From contig JAPFFX010000150.1 of the NCBI GenBank assembly GCA_026645375.1, positions 1 through 5,790 of the forward strand: a stretch of 5,790 nucleotides of DNA. The letters are read 5' to 3'. The position numbers and the translations under genes were made by a program. This stretch comes from Citricoccus sp. WCRC_4 (GTDB lineage: Bacteria; Actinomycetota; Actinomycetes; Actinomycetales; Micrococcaceae). Below, piece after piece: positions 5,688 through 5,790 of the stretch. Under the pieces are notes generated by a model, which was not told where the DNA came from, searched no databases, and saw only the letters and a program-made list of their open reading frames with translations. Within the stretch, counting starts at the first letter, position 1. Each line of letters opens with the position of its first letter.

Positions 5688-5709
5688 GCCGAGCCCTCGG
5701 CGCGGCTCA
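5685..5709 (+). terminator. Stem-loop at the end of the acr3 operon, possible terminator
   Basis: TGAGCCG (5685-5691), which begins with the stop codon of the flavoprotein gene, pairs perfectly with CGGCTCA (5703-5709) around an 11-nt loop. An alternative inner hairpin, GCCGA (5688-5692) with TCGGC (5697-5701), is possible. No run of T follows beyond CTTTCT (5712-5717), so it is not a canonical intrinsic terminator, although actinomycete terminators often lack the T-run. Confidence 0.4.
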
Positions 5710-5713
5710 CGCT

Positions 5714-5776
5714 TTCTGCAGGACCAGCGCGACGCTGAGCGCCCAGCGCGATCATGCGCGGGCTGGTCCTGTAGAA
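5714..5776. repeat. Long inverted repeat, 15-bp arms with one mismatch
   Basis: TTCTGCAGGACCAGC (5714-5728) and GCTGGTCCTGTAGAA (5762-5776) are inverse complements apart from one position, which would be a G-U pair in RNA. The 33-nt centre holds a smaller hairpin (CGCTG 5733-5737 with CAGCG 5744-5748). No T-run follows on either strand. It lies in the gene-free stretch 5688-5790, which holds nothing else I recognise. It could be a strong bidirectional transcript-end structure, a protein-binding site, or a remnant of a small mobile element. Confidence 0.75.
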
Positions 5777-5790
5777 CGCACGTCGGCAGG

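Noticed and set aside
5549..5755. A 68-codon minus-strand frame reaching into the right flank
   Set aside because: It is mostly antisense to the flavoprotein gene, is Ala/Ser-rich with no motif, and has no clear ribosome site; its start falls inside the inverted repeat.
1..5790. tRNA, rRNA, CRISPR array or insertion sequence
   Set aside because: No regularly spaced repeats, no cloverleaf-like stretch, no conserved rRNA segment and no transposase reading frame were seen; nearly all of the window is accounted for by seven genes.

Overview
The window is an arsenic resistance (ars) locus from a high-GC Gram-positive bacterium, almost certainly an actinomycete. This rests on the very high GC content, near-exclusive G/C third codon positions, use of GTG starts, an ArsR with a Corynebacterium-type cysteine arrangement, and a single-cysteine arsenate reductase of the kind that works with mycothiol. 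Mycothiol is an actinobacterial thiol. The genus cannot be fixed from sequence alone; a Micrococcales-like host is a guess.

Layout: two divergent units leave a 78-81 bp control region (about 1131-1211). Leftward (minus strand) are arsR (744-1130), the arsenic-sensing repressor, and 20 bp further on an ArsO-type flavin monooxygenase (723 down to base 1), cut off by the window edge after 241 residues. Rightward (plus strand) are five closely packed genes: acr3 arsenite efflux permease (1212-2333), a single-cysteine LMW-phosphatase-type arsenate reductase (2361-2804), a three-cysteine thioredoxin-type arsenate reductase (2848-3303), a thioredoxin reductase (3317-4342; the arsT of some Streptomyces clusters), and a second flavoprotein with a cysteine-bearing C-terminal tail (4335-5687). 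Gaps are 27, 43 and 13 bp, and the last pair overlaps by 8 bp, so one transcript is likely. The final 103 bp hold no gene but carry two inverted repeats, one with 15-bp arms.

How it works together: arsenate entering the cell is reduced by two ArsC enzymes that appear to draw on different thiol pools (mycothiol/mycoredoxin for the first, thioredoxin for the second, recharged by the encoded reductase). Acr3 exports the resulting arsenite. ArsR represses both units until As(III) binds its cysteines. The two flavoproteins probably act on arsenicals or on arsenic-linked redox chemistry, but their substrates cannot be read from the sequence.

Most of this is a recognisable ars cluster rather than a new system. 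The least explained parts are the second flavoprotein with its Cys...Cys-Cys tail, the Lys-for-Arg change in the phosphate loop of the first ArsC, the doubled cysteine set of ArsR, the Thr-rich N-terminal tails shared by several proteins, and the 15-bp inverted repeat at the right edge.
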